From NCBI GenBank assembly GCA_949775045.1, contig OX459110.1, positions 9,805,741 to 9,869,740 of the forward strand: a stretch of DNA of 64,000 nt, given 5' to 3'. The DNA is from Metridium senile (lineage: Eukaryota > Cnidaria > Anthozoa > Actiniaria > Metridiidae). Within the stretch, counting starts at the first letter, position 1. Each line of letters opens with the position of its first letter. Made by a program: the position numbers and the translations under genes. Positions 1 to 13,140 of the stretch are shown here, piece by piece. The notes below the pieces were generated by a model that worked only from the letters and a program-made list of their open reading frames with translations, ran no database searches and was not told the origin of the DNA.

Positions 1-258
1 CTCTGGTCGAAAAAAAAATATTGCACAACCCGTGCGGCGAAAAAAAAAATCCTTCACAAAAATATTGCCCCCCCTTCCCCCCCCCCCCCCAACTTCTAAT
101 GGTCCACCCCTTAGAGAACAAGCTTTCAACTTCATTAAAAACACCATTACAAAGCCACAGTTCCATTCAAATGTACAATTATCATTTGCAACAACCTTTG
201 TGAATTAACGTGTACAACATTTTAAAATATTTTTAAATCAATTTTTAAATCAATTAAG

Positions 259-522
259 CTATGCTTTTGTATGGTTTTTAGCAATATAACGAAATATTTA
301 AAATGCAATAAAAATAAACATCTCTACCTGTGTGTTGTGTTTTTCTTTACATTATATTTCTGTGAAGTTTCAGGCCATTTGCTTTAGCCATAATTCACTC
401 AATATTGAAGCAATTAAATGGCCTGAAACTTCACAGGAATGTAAAGAAAAACACAACACACAGGTAGACTTGTTTATTTTAAATATTTCGTTATATTGCT
501 AAAAACCATACAAATGCATAGC
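259..522. mobile_element. Palindromic MITE-like element
   Basis: Two arms of about 105-120 bp are inverted copies of each other (about 259-380 and 417-522) around a spacer of about 35 bp. The arms include the motif ACCTGTGTGTTGTGTTTTTC and its complement. No open frame of interest is present. This is a non-autonomous snap-back DNA element lying downstream (3') of lipase A. Confidence 0.8.
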
Positions 523-543
523 TTGGGCTACCTGTGATTTGTA

Positions 544-712
544 TACACCTAATTACAAGAACGTTGTCCTGACTTTTGTAATTTAGTGGGAAAAGAATAA
601 ATGAAAAGACAAAAGAAGATCACTCAAGCTGAACTCTTTCTTTTGTTATTCCTCTCTTACTAAATTACTAATGTTCTTTTTTCATGTGACAACATTCTTG
701 TAATTAGATGTA
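544..712. mobile_element. TACACCT-family MITE, copy 1
   Basis: The element is bounded by TACACCTAATTACAAGAACG and its inverted counterpart ending in TAATTAGATGTA. The core carries GACAAAAGAAGATCACTCAAGCT, which recurs in the copies at 1719-1873, 23972-24142 and 25871-26736. It belongs to a family of at least nine members in the window. Confidence 0.75.
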
Positions 713-1056
713 TCTTATATAAAATATATAAAATATAAAATATTTTAAAATATTTTTACAACAAATGATTTTTAAGTGAATTTCCAACCAGATGGATTTG
801 CTTTAGAGCAGACAGCATGCACTTTTGCATTTTGATCAATTTGTATTTTATTTAAAAATAGAAAACTTGCTTTCTGTGCTGTATGCAGTTATAAAGCACT
901 TGAGGATTGTCAGAATACTTGAGAAGTGTTTAAGAAGCACTCTGCTTTACATTGTGTTTCTGTTAACACTGTCTTAACACTTCTCTCGTTCTGTCAATCC
1001 CCACATGCTTCATAACTGCACACAGTACGCATGCACAGTTTCTATATCTTTACTAT

Positions 1057-4000
1057 TCAAAAAATCCCCTCCATTTTCTTAATATGCTTGATAATGTCAT
1101 TATAAACTAAAGCAGCAGCATCAAGTCCCCAAATAAAGTCCAAATGCTGCCACGCAGGTATTGCCTTGGATTGGAAAACAACTTTACTGGTTGCATTGTG
1201 TAATAGGCTAACATCTTTGGGATCGGCAAGCCAGTCATCACCTCCAGAGTAAAGAGCTGTAGGGACGTTATATGTCGATAGGTTGTATAATGGAGCAGTG
1301 TCCTGAAATAAAGAAAAATATAATTATTGTATATAGAGGTAATATAATCACTAGATATCGCCTGATGAAGACTAGCAGTAGCAGTAGAAATGTTGTGGTC
1401 CAAATGTTCGACATTCATGAGACAAACAAACAACATTTTACAGTGGAACCCGCTTAATACGGCCACCCCGTTATTGCAGCCAGTTTTTTAGGTTAGGATG
1501 GATACATTTTCTGTAAAATTTACCCGTTTAATACAGCCACCGCGCTAATACGGCCACTTTGGGCTGTCCCTTCGGTGGCCAGATGAACGGGGTTCCACTG
1601 TACCTCAATATTTCGAACAGAAATGTTAAAATCGATGTGCTCTTTCTCATCAAAACCATGTCTTCTAAAACTGATCAATTAAGGTATCATTATTGCCACC
1701 CCTTTTTGCATAGGGTGGTACACCTTATTGCAAGAATGTTGTCACATGAAAACAGAACATTAGTAATCTAATAACAAAGGAATAACAAAAGAAAGAGTTC
1801 AGCTTGAGTGTTCTTTTGTCTCCTTTACCACTCAATTACAAGAGTCAGGACATTGTTCTTGCAATTAAGTGTATATATGTATTTTGAGTTTTACTCTCTT
1901 TACTCAGTGAGAAAAACAGAGGAAATACCATTTAACCCTTATGCAAACCCAACTCACATACATGTACATGTATAATCCAATGCGCAAGCCAACATCAGAC
2001 TCACACTTGGAGTAGAGCAACCACTCAGCAGAAGCTCAAAATCTTTTGTAGCTATATCAATGTTAACTATACTTGTGATAAACAAATCGGACTCCCACTA
2101 CGCGGTTGTCCAATTTTGTAATCACTTGTATGACTACAGACTGAATAGGGCTCCACTTAGTCCAATTAATAGGTAATATATTGAAATTTGTAACACCTTA
2201 AAAATGTTGACTTAACTTTACTGACGTTTCGAGCTTTAGCCCTTCGTCGGAGTAAAAGAGTTAGACTAAGACAGACACTGAGTTTAAATAAGAAGCGGGA
2301 AAAGTGATGAACCAATCAAAAGCCTTAAAGGCGATAGAAAATGTAGGGGGAGTTAAAGTAGAACAATGAAAAAATTAATTGAAAGCAAATCGTTCATTCA
2401 TGACGAAAGGTTTCTGTGTACCTGAGGAATAAATTAATCGCATTTCTTTAGATTTACGGTTATTGTTAATCAGTCCAATTATCAGTCCAATTAACATTAT
2501 TAATAAATGATAAATAAACGTCTGTACTTACTTGCCCATAATGGTGTCTATTTCCATCTACAGTGCCATAATCATACTTTTGAAACAGTTTGGAACGATA
2601 ACTCTGTAAATGTAAAAAGAAGTTTAAAAGTAGCATTAAAAAATTGAAAATAATTTTGGGCAACGATAACATCAACAATTAAATTTTGAATATAATTTGT
2701 AATACTTATAATAATGTCTACGAAAATTATTATTTTAAATATGATAAATATTGGAATTACGAAAATGGCAATCATTTTGATAAAACAGGTTCCCATTTAA
2801 ATCTGTGCTTTCCCATTTAAATCTGTACTTATGCAAATTGTGTTGATGTGTGCTAAACACACAGATCAACCAATCAGAATATATTATTTCTGCAGTGAAC
2901 TTCTCTGATTGGTTGATCTGTGTGTTTAGCACACATCAACAAAATTTGCATAAGTACAGATTTAAATGGGAAAGTACAGATTTAAATGGGAACCTGTTAT
3001 AATAATAATGATGACAACAACAATAATAATGACTAATACAATGATTATAACAAAGATAATAAAACTGATTCTGATAATGAAATAATAATATCTGTTTTGT
3101 ATAAATTTGCATGGGTATTTATATGAGTCGCAGAACAGCCACCTATTGAATATATTGCTTTACATATATGCTTTAATACATCAAAAAATGTTGTCATAGC
3201 ATTAAGCATCAAGCATCAAGCTGAAATGAAAGCTGGTTTTGTGTTGATAATTTATTGAAATCTTGTTTTCAACATACGTCACTGGGGCTGGTTGTATGAA
3301 GGGTGGATAAAGTTATCCGCAGATAAAAGTTATCCACTGCATAGGTTTTTTATAGATTTTATCCGTTGGATAAGGCAGGATAAGGATTTATCCGGTGGAT
3401 AGCGCTATTCACCCTTCGTACAACCGGCCCCTGTAATACACAGGGTTCGTGCTGATGTCAGTAAACAAAATCTAAGGAGTTTTCAAGGAGTTTTCAAGGA
3501 CCAAAAAGTAATTTTTTGCGACAACTTTGACGAAAATTTACGAATTTACGAAAATGATGTACAATACTAGAATTTTTACTTAACTTTAATTTGCAATACT
3601 AGAATTTTTACCCTACTTTAGCTAGAGTTTTTAAGGAGTTTTTGCTGGTTTTCTAAAATTCAAGGGTTTTTCAAGTGCCCTTAAAAACGTAAATCAAATC
3701 TAAGGAGTTTTCAAGGAGTTTAAGGAGTAGCACGAACCCTGAATACAATAACAAACACATGGAAATACCTACATTTTGTTATTAATTCTTTAGAAAACAA
3801 ATCTAACTCCTAGCATTTTAAATATAAAACCAGCATTCATTTCAGTCTTGGCTTGATGCTTGTTGTTTAAGCTGGGACAACGTGTTTTGAAATAAGTGGA
3901 TAATATATACAACTGGAATAACATGCATAAAAAAGGCGAAATAAAGATCATCATCATCATCATCATCATCATCACCATCATTAACTACGTATACATTTGT

Positions 4001-7000
4001 AGCTGTTACCTGAGCATAGTGAAGCATGTTTTTGACTGATGTCCCTGCTGGTGTATGGGCTATATAGATAGGAAGCCTTGTCTACAAGACAGCAAACAAA
4101 CAGAAAGGATTAACAAACAAAACAAAAATAATTTAATATTAATACAATCATAAATAAATAAATGAATCAATGATTTCATGAATCAATGGATGGATGAATC
4201 AATTAATCAATGGATGGGTGAAGGAAGGAATGAATCAATCAATCAATTAATGAATCAATCAAACAATTAATGAATCAATCAATCAATTAATGAATCAATC
4301 AATCAATTAATAAATCAATCAATCAATTAATGGATCAATCAATCCATTAATGAATCAATCAATCAATTAATGAATCAATCAAGCAATTAATGAATCAATC
4401 AAACAATTAATGAATCAATCAAGAAATTAATGAATCAATCAAACAATTAATGAAATTGAAATCAATCAATCAATCTTGAAATCAATTAATCAATCAATCA
4501 ATCAATTATCGCATGAATGGATGAAGGAATCAATCAATCAATCAATTATATTAATGCATGGATGGGTGACAATAAATGAATAAATGAAACAATCAATCAA
4601 TTAATGAATCAATCAATCAATCAATTAAAATCAATCTTGAAATCAATTAATGAATCAATCAATCAATCAATTAAAATCAATCTTGAAATCAATTAATGAA
4701 TCAATCAATCAATTATCGCATGAATGGATGAAGGAATCAATCAATCAATCAATTATATTAATGCATGGATGGGTGACAATAAATGAATAAATGAAACAAT
4801 CAATCAATTAATGAATGAATCAATTAATGAAATTGAAATCAATCTTGAAATCAATTAATGAATCAATCAATCAGTTATTGCATGAGGTGACAATAAATGA
4901 ATAAATCAATCAATCAATAAATTAATGAATCAATCAATCAATCAATTAATCAATCAAATTATCAATCAATCAATTAATAAATGAATCAATCAATTAATCA
5001 ATCAATTAATGCATGAATGGGTGAATCAGTCAATCAATTAATTAATGGATGGATGAAAGAATGAATGAATAAGTTAATTTATTAATCAGGAATAAATGAA
5101 TCAATCAATTAATGAATCAATCAATCAATGAATGGGTGAAGGTATGAACCAATCAATCAATCAATTAATGAATCAATCAATCAATGAATGGGTGAAGGTA
5201 TGAACCAATCAATCAATCAATTAATTAATCAATCAATCAATGAATGGGTGAAGGTATGAACCAATCAATCAATCAATTAATGAATCAATCAATCAATGAA
5301 TGGGTGAAGGTATGAACCAATCAATCAAACAATTAATGAATCAATCAATCAATGAATGGGTGAAGGTATGAACCAATAAATCAATCAATTAATGAATCAA
5401 TCAATCAATGAATGGGTGAAGGTATGAACCAATCAATCAATCAATTAATGAATCAATCAATCAATGAATGGGTGAAGGTATGAACCAATCAATCAATCAA
5501 TTAATGGATGGATGAAAGAATATATGAAATTAATTTATTAATCAGGAATAAATGAATGAATCGATCAATCAATCAAACAAACAATGAATCAAACAAATTA
5601 TTCAATCAATCAATTAATTAATCAATCAATCAATCAATTAATGCATGAATGAGCGAAGGAATGAATGAAGCAATCAATCAATTAATCAATCAATTAATGG
5701 ATGGACAAAAGAATAAATGAATAGGTTAATTTATTAATCAGGAATAAATGAATCAATCAATCAATTAACAAATCAACCCATCATTCAATTTTACAAATTT
5801 AAAAAGATATTATATTAGGTAACTGTTCCTTTTGAACATTTTTTTATTGCTCAGTTTCATATAACTTTTATATTAGCATTAAAAACTGTCTGAACAAAGT
5901 TAACATTAATATTCCACAACTTAGTGTAAAAAATATCATATTAAGAGCTGATGACAATATGTTAGAAATTGTTTTATTCTTGTTGTATAAATATGTCTTG
6001 TATAGTTCAAGAAAAAATACCAACTTTAGAATATTACAAAGCTAAGCTTGCAGAATATGAAAAATTAGAATATATATTATAGCAAAGAAAAATTCCAGGT
6101 TGCATACTCATTTGGAAAAATACAGCAAACTAATGAATTTATATAAAACAGAGTATTAGTATTTAAAAAGCCTGATAAAAGAATAGCGTTATTGTAAATT
6201 AATTATATTGCAAGTAATCTTTTTCGTGTTGTATGTAAATATATATGTTTATATCGCTTTAACTAGATATAATATCCTAAAAGTCCGATAAAAGAATGGC
6301 GTTATTGTAAAATTAATTATTGTAAGTTATCTTTCTCGTGTTGTATGTAATTAATATGTATGTCTGTAGATATAATAATAAAAAAGAATGAATGGTTGAA
6401 TGAATGACTGAATCAATCAATCAATCAATCAATCTAATGAAGGAATAAATGAATCAATCAATCAATCAATTTAATTAATGAATCAATTAATTGATTAACG
6501 GGTGAAGGAATGAATCAATCAATCATCAATTAATGAATGGGTGAAGGAATGAATGAATGGGAGAATCAATCAATCAATTTAATTAATGAATCAATTAATT
6601 AATTAATTAACGGGTGAAGGAATGAATCAATCAATCATCAATTAATGAATGGGTAAAAGAATGAATGAATGGGAAAATCAATCAATCAATTAATTAATGG
6701 ATGGATGAAAGAATAAATGAATGAATGAGTTAATTTATTAATCAGTAATTAATGAATCAATCAATCAATTAACAAATCAATTAATGAATAGATGGGTGAA
6801 GGAATGAATGAATCAATCAATCAATTAATAAATGAATGGATGGATGGATGGGTGCGTGAAGGAAGGAATGAATGAGTTAATTTATTAATTCATTAATCAG
6901 AAATCAATCAATCAATCGATCAATTAACAAATCAACCAATCAATTAATTAGTGAATGGGTAAATGAATGGATGAATTTAAATGAATGAATGAGTACCTTG

Positions 7001-10000
7001 TTGAGTTGTTTTTCATCAAATCCATCAATCAGAAAAATAACATCTGCACAAATTTCTCTTGTTCCTATTGGACCACAAAACAAATCTGCAAGGATTTTCA
7101 TGATTTCATTGTTGGGGAGAAATTCATGAATTCCAAATATCTTGAAAAAGTCCTACAATGAGAATAAATAATATTTCTATTAATGATAATATTTAGAATA
7201 GCAAACCAACCACTTTTTTAAAAGCATAATATTTCCCAATGATACAAATCCTTATAAAATATTGAATTTTATATTTAATGCCATTTCTCCTATGCTCAAC
7301 ATTATGAGCTAAAACTTTGGCTTCTTACTAATATGGAGGTGCTCTTTTCATTTCTGATGTTCATTTTGACATACATGCAACTGCTAATTTAAAAGGGGTA
7401 GGGTATGGCCTGTTGTTGCAGAAGGCCTAGATTCAACCAAACAATTTGAATATTCTGGAGCATAGATCAAAAACAATGTATATAGAGGTTGAACGTTTCA
7501 ACTCACTTATGAGTTTCTGTTATAAAATCAAACTTTACATAAGACCATAGAGGTGCTATTTATAAAACAACAAAAGCCCTCCTTAAATGAACAGGGTCAG
7601 TCAATCCCCATAGGACTGCTCAACTAATATATTTGCATGTGAACGTAATAATCAATGTATTTCTGATTATGGTTATCAGATGATGACCGAAGTATCTACT
7701 AGTAAAAATGTTTAAAAAATGGCTTCTCATCATAACTTTCTTAATTTGAATATATGCCCGAAACAAATATTTCCAACTTTTTACCTTAAATTCGGGAATA
7801 AAATCTGATAGGTATTTTATTGGGCTTTTAATATACCCAATAGTAGCTACTGGACCCATTGCAAACACTGCTTTCACTTTACTTGCAAGAGCTTTGTTAT
7901 GAGAGAGTTCTGCAAAGGCTATCATTGTCCCTTGAGAGTGAGCAGCATAATACAAATGTGGCTTGTTGGTTTTCTTTAAAACAAAGTTAATCATTGCTGG
8001 AAGATCATAGGCGGCCATTTCATCCCAGCTAGAAAGATTTACAAATAGACATTATATGATGAATAAGGTGGTGGTAGATTATGGTAGATTAATGACGACA
8101 ACGGTGATGAGAAGGTGAAGAAGGTGGTGGTAGATTATGGTAGGGATAATGGTAATGATGATGGTGGTGGTGATGGTAATGATGGTGGTGATCAATGATG
8201 ATAATGAGCATGACAACGGTGATGAGCAGGTGAAGAAGGTAGTAGATTATGGTAGGGTTCAAAAGGTTTTTATTTACCACATACACACAATAAACATTTA
8301 CAATGAAGAATGGGAAAAAAAGTTGGAGGGTGCAAGAGAGACAACCCGAAGGGTTAAACAAAGTACTCTTGCACATAGTGGTAATTATGATGGTAGTGGT
8401 GTTGGGAATAACGATGGTGATCAATGATGATAATGATGACAACGGTGATTATGGTAGGGATAGTGGTAATGATGATGTTGATGGTGATGGGAATAACGAT
8501 GGTGATCAATGATGATAATGATGACAACAGTGATGAGAAGGTGAAGAAGGTGGTAGATTATGGTAGGGACAGTGGTAATGATGATGCTGCTGGTGATGGT
8601 GATAATGGAAATGAAGATGGTGATCAATTGGGATGATGATATTGGTGTTGGTGGTGGTAATGATAATGATGATGATATTGATGATGGTTATTAATGATGA
8701 TGATGATATTGGTGGTGGTGGTGGTAATGATAATGATGATGATATTGATGATGGTTATCAATGATGATGATGATCGATGGTAGGGGTGATGACATAGATG
8801 ATGAAAGTGATGATTATGGTAACGTTGTAGTGTTGATAATGTGATGTTACCAATGATTTTGATGATGGTGGTGGTGGTGATAAATTGAAGTGATGATGAT
8901 GATGATGCTGGTGGTGATAATGTGATGCTAACTGTGATTTTGATGATGATGATGATGGTCATGAAGTGAGTTAAAGAAGATAGGGATGTGATGATTTAAA
9001 GAAGCTGCTGATGACCAATAAATTTGATGATATAAAATGACTATATGATGATGATGTGATGACAAGAGTGATTGCGAGAGTGTGCAAGAGGTCCCGAGTT
9101 CGATTCCCAGTGACCTCACATCCTTGTTTTGACTTCTCTCCTTCCGTGTACATAGCTTTAAGTAGCATTAAATAACGGTAAAACAGAGCACTGATGGAGA
9201 GAGAGGAGTAAAATGAGCACCGTCAACCTCAAGTTTTTCAGTCTATGACAGTCACGAGTTACAGGCGTTAAATAAGGTTACTTTAATTTTATTGCATCAA
9301 TGTTATTTTATAAATGATAATTGTTTATGGGCATTTGTTAATGTATGATTAAGTGATAATAATGAATACAATATTGATCACCATCAAGCCTGATGAGAAT
9401 TATTTTTTGTTTCAAAAAATAAAAATAATTAACCAGCCACTTCAACAGAAAAACTAAAAAATACATACACTAGCTATATTTCTTATTTCTAAAGTTGCGT
9501 GAAAGGTAGCCTGTAGGTGTTAACTGAAAAATCAACAACAGCATGCATGGTTTTCTATGATCACCTGTTATTTATACTAAATTTAAATATTCAATGTTAC
9601 ACACTCATCAAACCAGTCAATTAAAATTACACATACCTGAAGTCCCAGAATGCATCAGGGTCTATGGTAGCATTGACATGTTTAAGTCCATAGGTATTCC
9701 CTCTGACATTACCCAACCATACATCAAAACAATTATCAGCTAAAAGAAACCCTAGACTTTGACTTGGTAGATTAGCCACCCAGTTTGTAGAAGAACAAAG
9801 CAGACCATGAATTACAAAAACTACAGGTTTTGAAGCTATGTCTTTACACTTTCCATTTCTCCCAAACGGAATCCGTTGAATGTTGATTATGTAGCCATCT
9901 GATGTATTAACATCATACTGTTCTGAGGGATAGCCATTGTATTCAATCATTTGAGTCTGGAAAATAATCAATGCATGGTCAGGAGAGATTCAATGCTGTT

Positions 10001-11207
10001 GCAACACAAGGTGCTGGATGAGTGATACACCATGCAATGGCATTGCAAGTTGCTGAGATTGACTGTGAGAAGTATAACAGCATCACAGCCTCTGTTATAG
10101 TGTACAATACTCCAGCAACTTGTGTCGCAACAGCAATGCAATACCCTCTTACCCAGACCCTTCTCAGTTTTCTAACGAAAGATCAAAGGCCCTCATAGAC
10201 AATCCTGAAGACCCAGAATCTGGGTTGTCAGATATGCACATGCTCAGTCTGAAACCAAGTAAATGCAATCAAAGGTAAATTTTATAGTAGACAGTTGCCT
10301 CTAGCAACATCAAAATGAAAGCGTTACCCAGTAGTTGTGTTTAATTACCAGTGACCCATTGCGCATGAAATTATTTCAACCAATCATATTGACGCTTGAG
10401 ATACCAGAGCCTTTTGATCTTTTGTTAGAAAGCTGGGAAGGGTCTGGGTAAGAGAATGTTCAAGTTGCTGAAAGAAGTTGCTCAGCAAATATATTTTCTA
10501 TATTTTCTGTATTGAAAGTAATATATTTAGAATATTATTATTGTTATAATAATATTATAACTATTTTTATTCTATACTTGTATATACTTGTAAGGGCATT
10601 GAGAATTTTAATGCACTAAAATTAAATTATTATTATCATCATCATCATTATTATTATTATCATCATTATTATTATCATCATTATTATTATTATTATTATC
10701 ATCATTATTATTATTATTATTATCATCATTATTATTATTATTATTATCATCATCATTATTATTATTATTATTATTATCATCATTATTATTATTATCATCA
10801 TCATTATTATTATTATTATCATCATCATCATTATTATTATCATCATTATTATTATCATCATCATCATTATTATTATCATCATTATTATTATTATTATTAT
10901 CATCATTATTATTATTATTATTATCATCATTATTATTATTATTATCATCATTATTATTATTATTATCATCATCATTATTATTATTATTATCATCATCATT
11001 ATTATTATTATTATTATCATCATTATTATTATTATCATCATCATCATTATTATTATTATTATTATCATCATCATCATTATTATTATTATCATCATCATCA
11101 TCATTATTATTATCATCATCATCATTATTATCATCATCATCATTATTATTATTATTATCATCATCATTATTATCATCATCATTATTATTATCATCATCAT
11201 TATTATT

Positions 11208-11245
<38 letters not shown>

Positions 11246-11273
11246 TATTATTATTATCATCATCATCATTATT

Positions 11274-11305
<32 letters not shown>

Positions 11306-11333
11306 TATTATTATTATCATCATGATCATTATT

Positions 11334-11365
<32 letters not shown>

Positions 11366-13140
11366 TATTATTATCATCATCATCATTATTATTATCATCA
11401 TCATCATCATCATCATCATTATTATTATTATTATCATCATTATTATCATCATCATCATCATCATCATCATCATTATTATTATTATTATCATCATCATCAT
11501 CATCATCATTATTATTATTATTTTCATTGCATAGAGAATATAATGAGAGATATTTAAATATAATATCAAATTTTGAGAATAATGAGACACCATAAATTGC
11601 TGTGGAGGTGATAGTACACTGTGCAATGGTGTTGCAAGTTGCTACGCTCTGTTGCTACAAGCAGAACTATACTTTACTTTGTGAAATGCTTATATTGCAA
11701 CAAGAAATATATTGTTTTTATAATTTTGTTTAACAAAATTGTGTAACAGCCTCTGGTGTACAGTGTACAATTATCCAGCAACTTGTGTCACAAAGGCAAT
11801 GCAGGGAAATTAAAATTGCTGAAAAGTTGCTAGAAAGCACCTTGAAAGATCATATAATCTTAATATTAAATTTGAGAAAACAATTATTTTTATTTTCACT
11901 GACAATTGTTTCAACAATTTCAAAGTGAAGTTACAAAATAAATTGTTCTATTATATACGCCAAGTTGTTTATACATTATATCAAAAACTTATAATTTGAC
12001 AAGGAATTTGACTAAAAAAAAAATTATTTTCACTGTCATGTTTGAACAGTTTGATTGTCATCTTGTAGTGAGTGAAGTTACAAAGAAAACAGTGTTATAT
12101 TTAAAACTATACAAAGTTGTTTATATATAAAAGAAAAAAAGAAAAGAATGTTATTGATTAAGGTGTGTTTGACTTGTTGATTAAGTGTGGCTAAATTTAA
12201 CCCACTTGATATGTTAAACTTCGATCACTCTGAAGGTGACAATCGAACTGTCAAAATATATGTCAGTGAAAATGAAAAACATGGTAATTTTTTCTCAAAT
12301 TCATTGTATATTTACTGCTGTTAGTCTACTTGGTCATTATAAATTAATATTCCTTTTATATACACATCTAGATGCATTCTATTGTAAGCTCTCTTTGGAT
12401 GAAAATAAATCAATAAATCTCTAAGACCACGTGATCTGAATGAAAATGGTATGTGTGTCTGCAACTTTGAACTTTGAAATTATAAACAATCCTGGATTCA
12501 AATTTATCAAGACATTTGTCAATAAAATCATAATCATTCAACTATAGCACCATTTACAATTTAACTTGTTTCAAGCATTAACATGAAAAATGTGACGTTT
12601 TTTGTGTACGGACATTTTGCTATATTAAGGTAGTACCTATTATCGCGCACATATCCTATTATCTTGCTTTTCGTAAAAAATTATATATTTCTTCTATTCT
12701 GCGTAAACGTTTAATGAAAATATTGGACCCAAAATGTCGGTTACAACAGAATTAGCAGCAATAATTGTTTTAATTAATTTTGAAGCAGTTTTTTTAGAAG
12801 ATATATATTATTTTCGAAAAGCACGATAATGAAGTGCTCGATAATAGGTACGACTACCTTATATTAAATTTCCTATATTAAATCGTGTACAACAACGCTG
12901 GCTTCAGATTAAACATAGGCATTATCTTACGATTAGGTTAACATTCTATCAAGGTAAAAGTTCATATTTAGCTAGATGTATTTCAACATTTCAAAGTTTA
13001 TATTTATATTTAAAGTTTATATTTCAAAGTTTATAATTTAAGTTACGCACCACATTCATGTTTACTTCTGGAAGGTCCCTGAACAATGTAAAACTCAACC
13101 CAAGACCAAAATACCAGCACAACAACGCCAGAAAAAGCAT
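1057..13140 (-). CDS. LIPA-like: Acid lipase A (LIPA/gastric lipase family), 7 exons
   Basis: This alpha/beta-hydrolase of the acid (lysosomal/gastric) lipase family is predicted to hydrolyse cholesteryl esters or triglycerides in lysosome or gut lumen. Exons on the minus strand: 13140-13051, 9956-9637, 8028-7785, 7152-6997, 4081-4010, 2603-2532, 1302-1057. All junctions are GT-AG and the 1200 nt join into one frame of 399 aa plus stop, the usual family length. Exon 1 encodes a signal peptide (about aa 1-16) ending in the family motif MNV. Visible motifs: oxyanion-hole HGLL at aa 80-83, NVRGNTY, nucleophile S168 in AHSQG, catalytic Asp about D341 in the DDWLADP context, and His H371 in HLDFIWG. 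The odd point is AHSQG, where the family and both neighbours have GHSQG. Two separate 72-nt exons (4010-4081 and 2532-2603) are one 144-nt exon in lipases B and C. Introns are very large because of microsatellites and MITEs. The start is the only ATG in front of the signal peptide. Lysosomal versus secreted location is not resolved. Confidence 0.9.
1441..1600. mobile_element. CAGTGG-TIR DNA element (TA target site)
   Basis: The termini CAGTGGAACC and GGTTCCACTG are exact inverted copies flanked by TA on both sides. The interior holds degenerate CGGCCACC/TAATACGGCCA motifs. It resembles the CAGTGGTACCTCTATTAAGCGG elements at 32607, 33905 and 39089 but is a separate subfamily. A Tc1/mariner/pogo-type origin is inferred from the TA duplication. 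Confidence 0.7.
1719..1873. mobile_element. TACACCT-family MITE, copy 2
   Basis: The element is bounded by TACACCTTATTGCAAGAATG and its complement at the right end (TTGCAATTAAGTGTATA). The core is the inverse of copy 1 (AAAGAGTTCAGCTTGAGTG). It lies in the last intron of lipase A. Confidence 0.72.
2216..2258 (-). ncRNA. Candidate hammerhead ribozyme remnant (type I, Penelope/retrozyme-like)
   Basis: On the minus strand the order is a left arm CTTTTACT, a core CCGACGA, a short hairpin GGGC-UAAA-GCUC, then GAAA, then CGTC, then a right arm AGTAAAG. The arms pair as helix I with one bulged base. The arrangement matches a type I hammerhead with a minimal helix III, as known for Penelope-like elements and small metazoan retrozymes. 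The core has C where the consensus CUGANGA has U, and an extra A precedes helix II, so activity is doubtful. The flanking sequence (about 2165-2275) shares TAATATATTGAAATTTGTAA with the region near 40140, which supports a common element. Confidence 0.4.
2781..3000. mobile_element. Palindromic MITE
   Basis: The right half (ending AAATGGGAACCTGTTA) is nearly the exact complement of the left half (starting AACAGGTTCCCATTTAAATC). It includes a doubled TTTCCCATTTAAATCTGT unit in both arms and GATTGGTTGATCTGTGTG near the centre. It lies in an intron of lipase A. Confidence 0.78.
3284..3431. mobile_element. Palindromic MITE (GGGGCYGGTTGTAYGAAGGGTG ends)
   Basis: The inverted ends GGGGCTGGTTGTATGAAGGG and CCCTTCGTACAACCGGCCCC enclose repeated GGATAA/TTATCC motifs. 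A solo end of the same family forms the 3' part of the open frame at 42037-42468. Confidence 0.75.
4138..5790. repeat. AATC/AATTAATG-type tandem repeat with a 56-bp higher-order unit
   Basis: A long array of AATCAATCAATTAATG-type units fills an intron of lipase A. Between about 5120 and 5510 a 56-bp higher-order unit marked by GGGTGAAGGTATGAACC recurs about seven times. A block around 4500-4580 is duplicated at about 4690-4770. Confidence 0.9.
6378..6990. repeat. AATC-type tandem repeat, second block
   Basis: The same AATCAATCAATTAATG-type sequence returns after about 580 bp of unique A+T-rich intron. It ends a few bases before the splice donor of the 6997-7152 exon of lipase A. Confidence 0.85.
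8060..8962. repeat. GAT/GGT trinucleotide microsatellite
   Basis: This imperfect GATGGTGATGATAATGATGA array is interrupted at about 8259-8378 by unique sequence. It begins about 30 bp outside the acceptor of the nucleophile exon of lipase A. Several frames stay open only because the triplets contain no stop. Confidence 0.88.
9076..9226 (+). mobile_element. tRNA-derived SINE, 5'-truncated copy
   Basis: The sequence has a polymerase III B-box (GAGGTCCCGAGTTCGATTCC) followed by a body ending in CAGAGCACTGATGGAGAG and ATGAGCACCGTC. The same order of motifs is found at 37674-37852. It lies in an intron of lipase A. Confidence 0.7.
10623..11522. repeat. ATT/ATC microsatellite, about 900 bp
   Basis: The block is made entirely of ATT and ATC triplets in changing order, with an increasing share of ATC towards the right. 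It lies in the first intron of lipase A. The open frames across it are composition artefacts. Confidence 0.95.

Noticed and set aside
5100..5520. Regularly spaced repeat resembling a CRISPR array
   Set aside because: The 56-bp units are contiguous low-complexity AATC tandem repeats in a eukaryotic intron. There are no unique spacers and no cas genes.
10622..11626. 334-codon open frame of almost only Met and Ile (minus strand), and a poly-Ile frame on the plus strand
   Set aside because: It is pure ATT/ATC microsatellite translated; there is no coding signal beyond the repeat.
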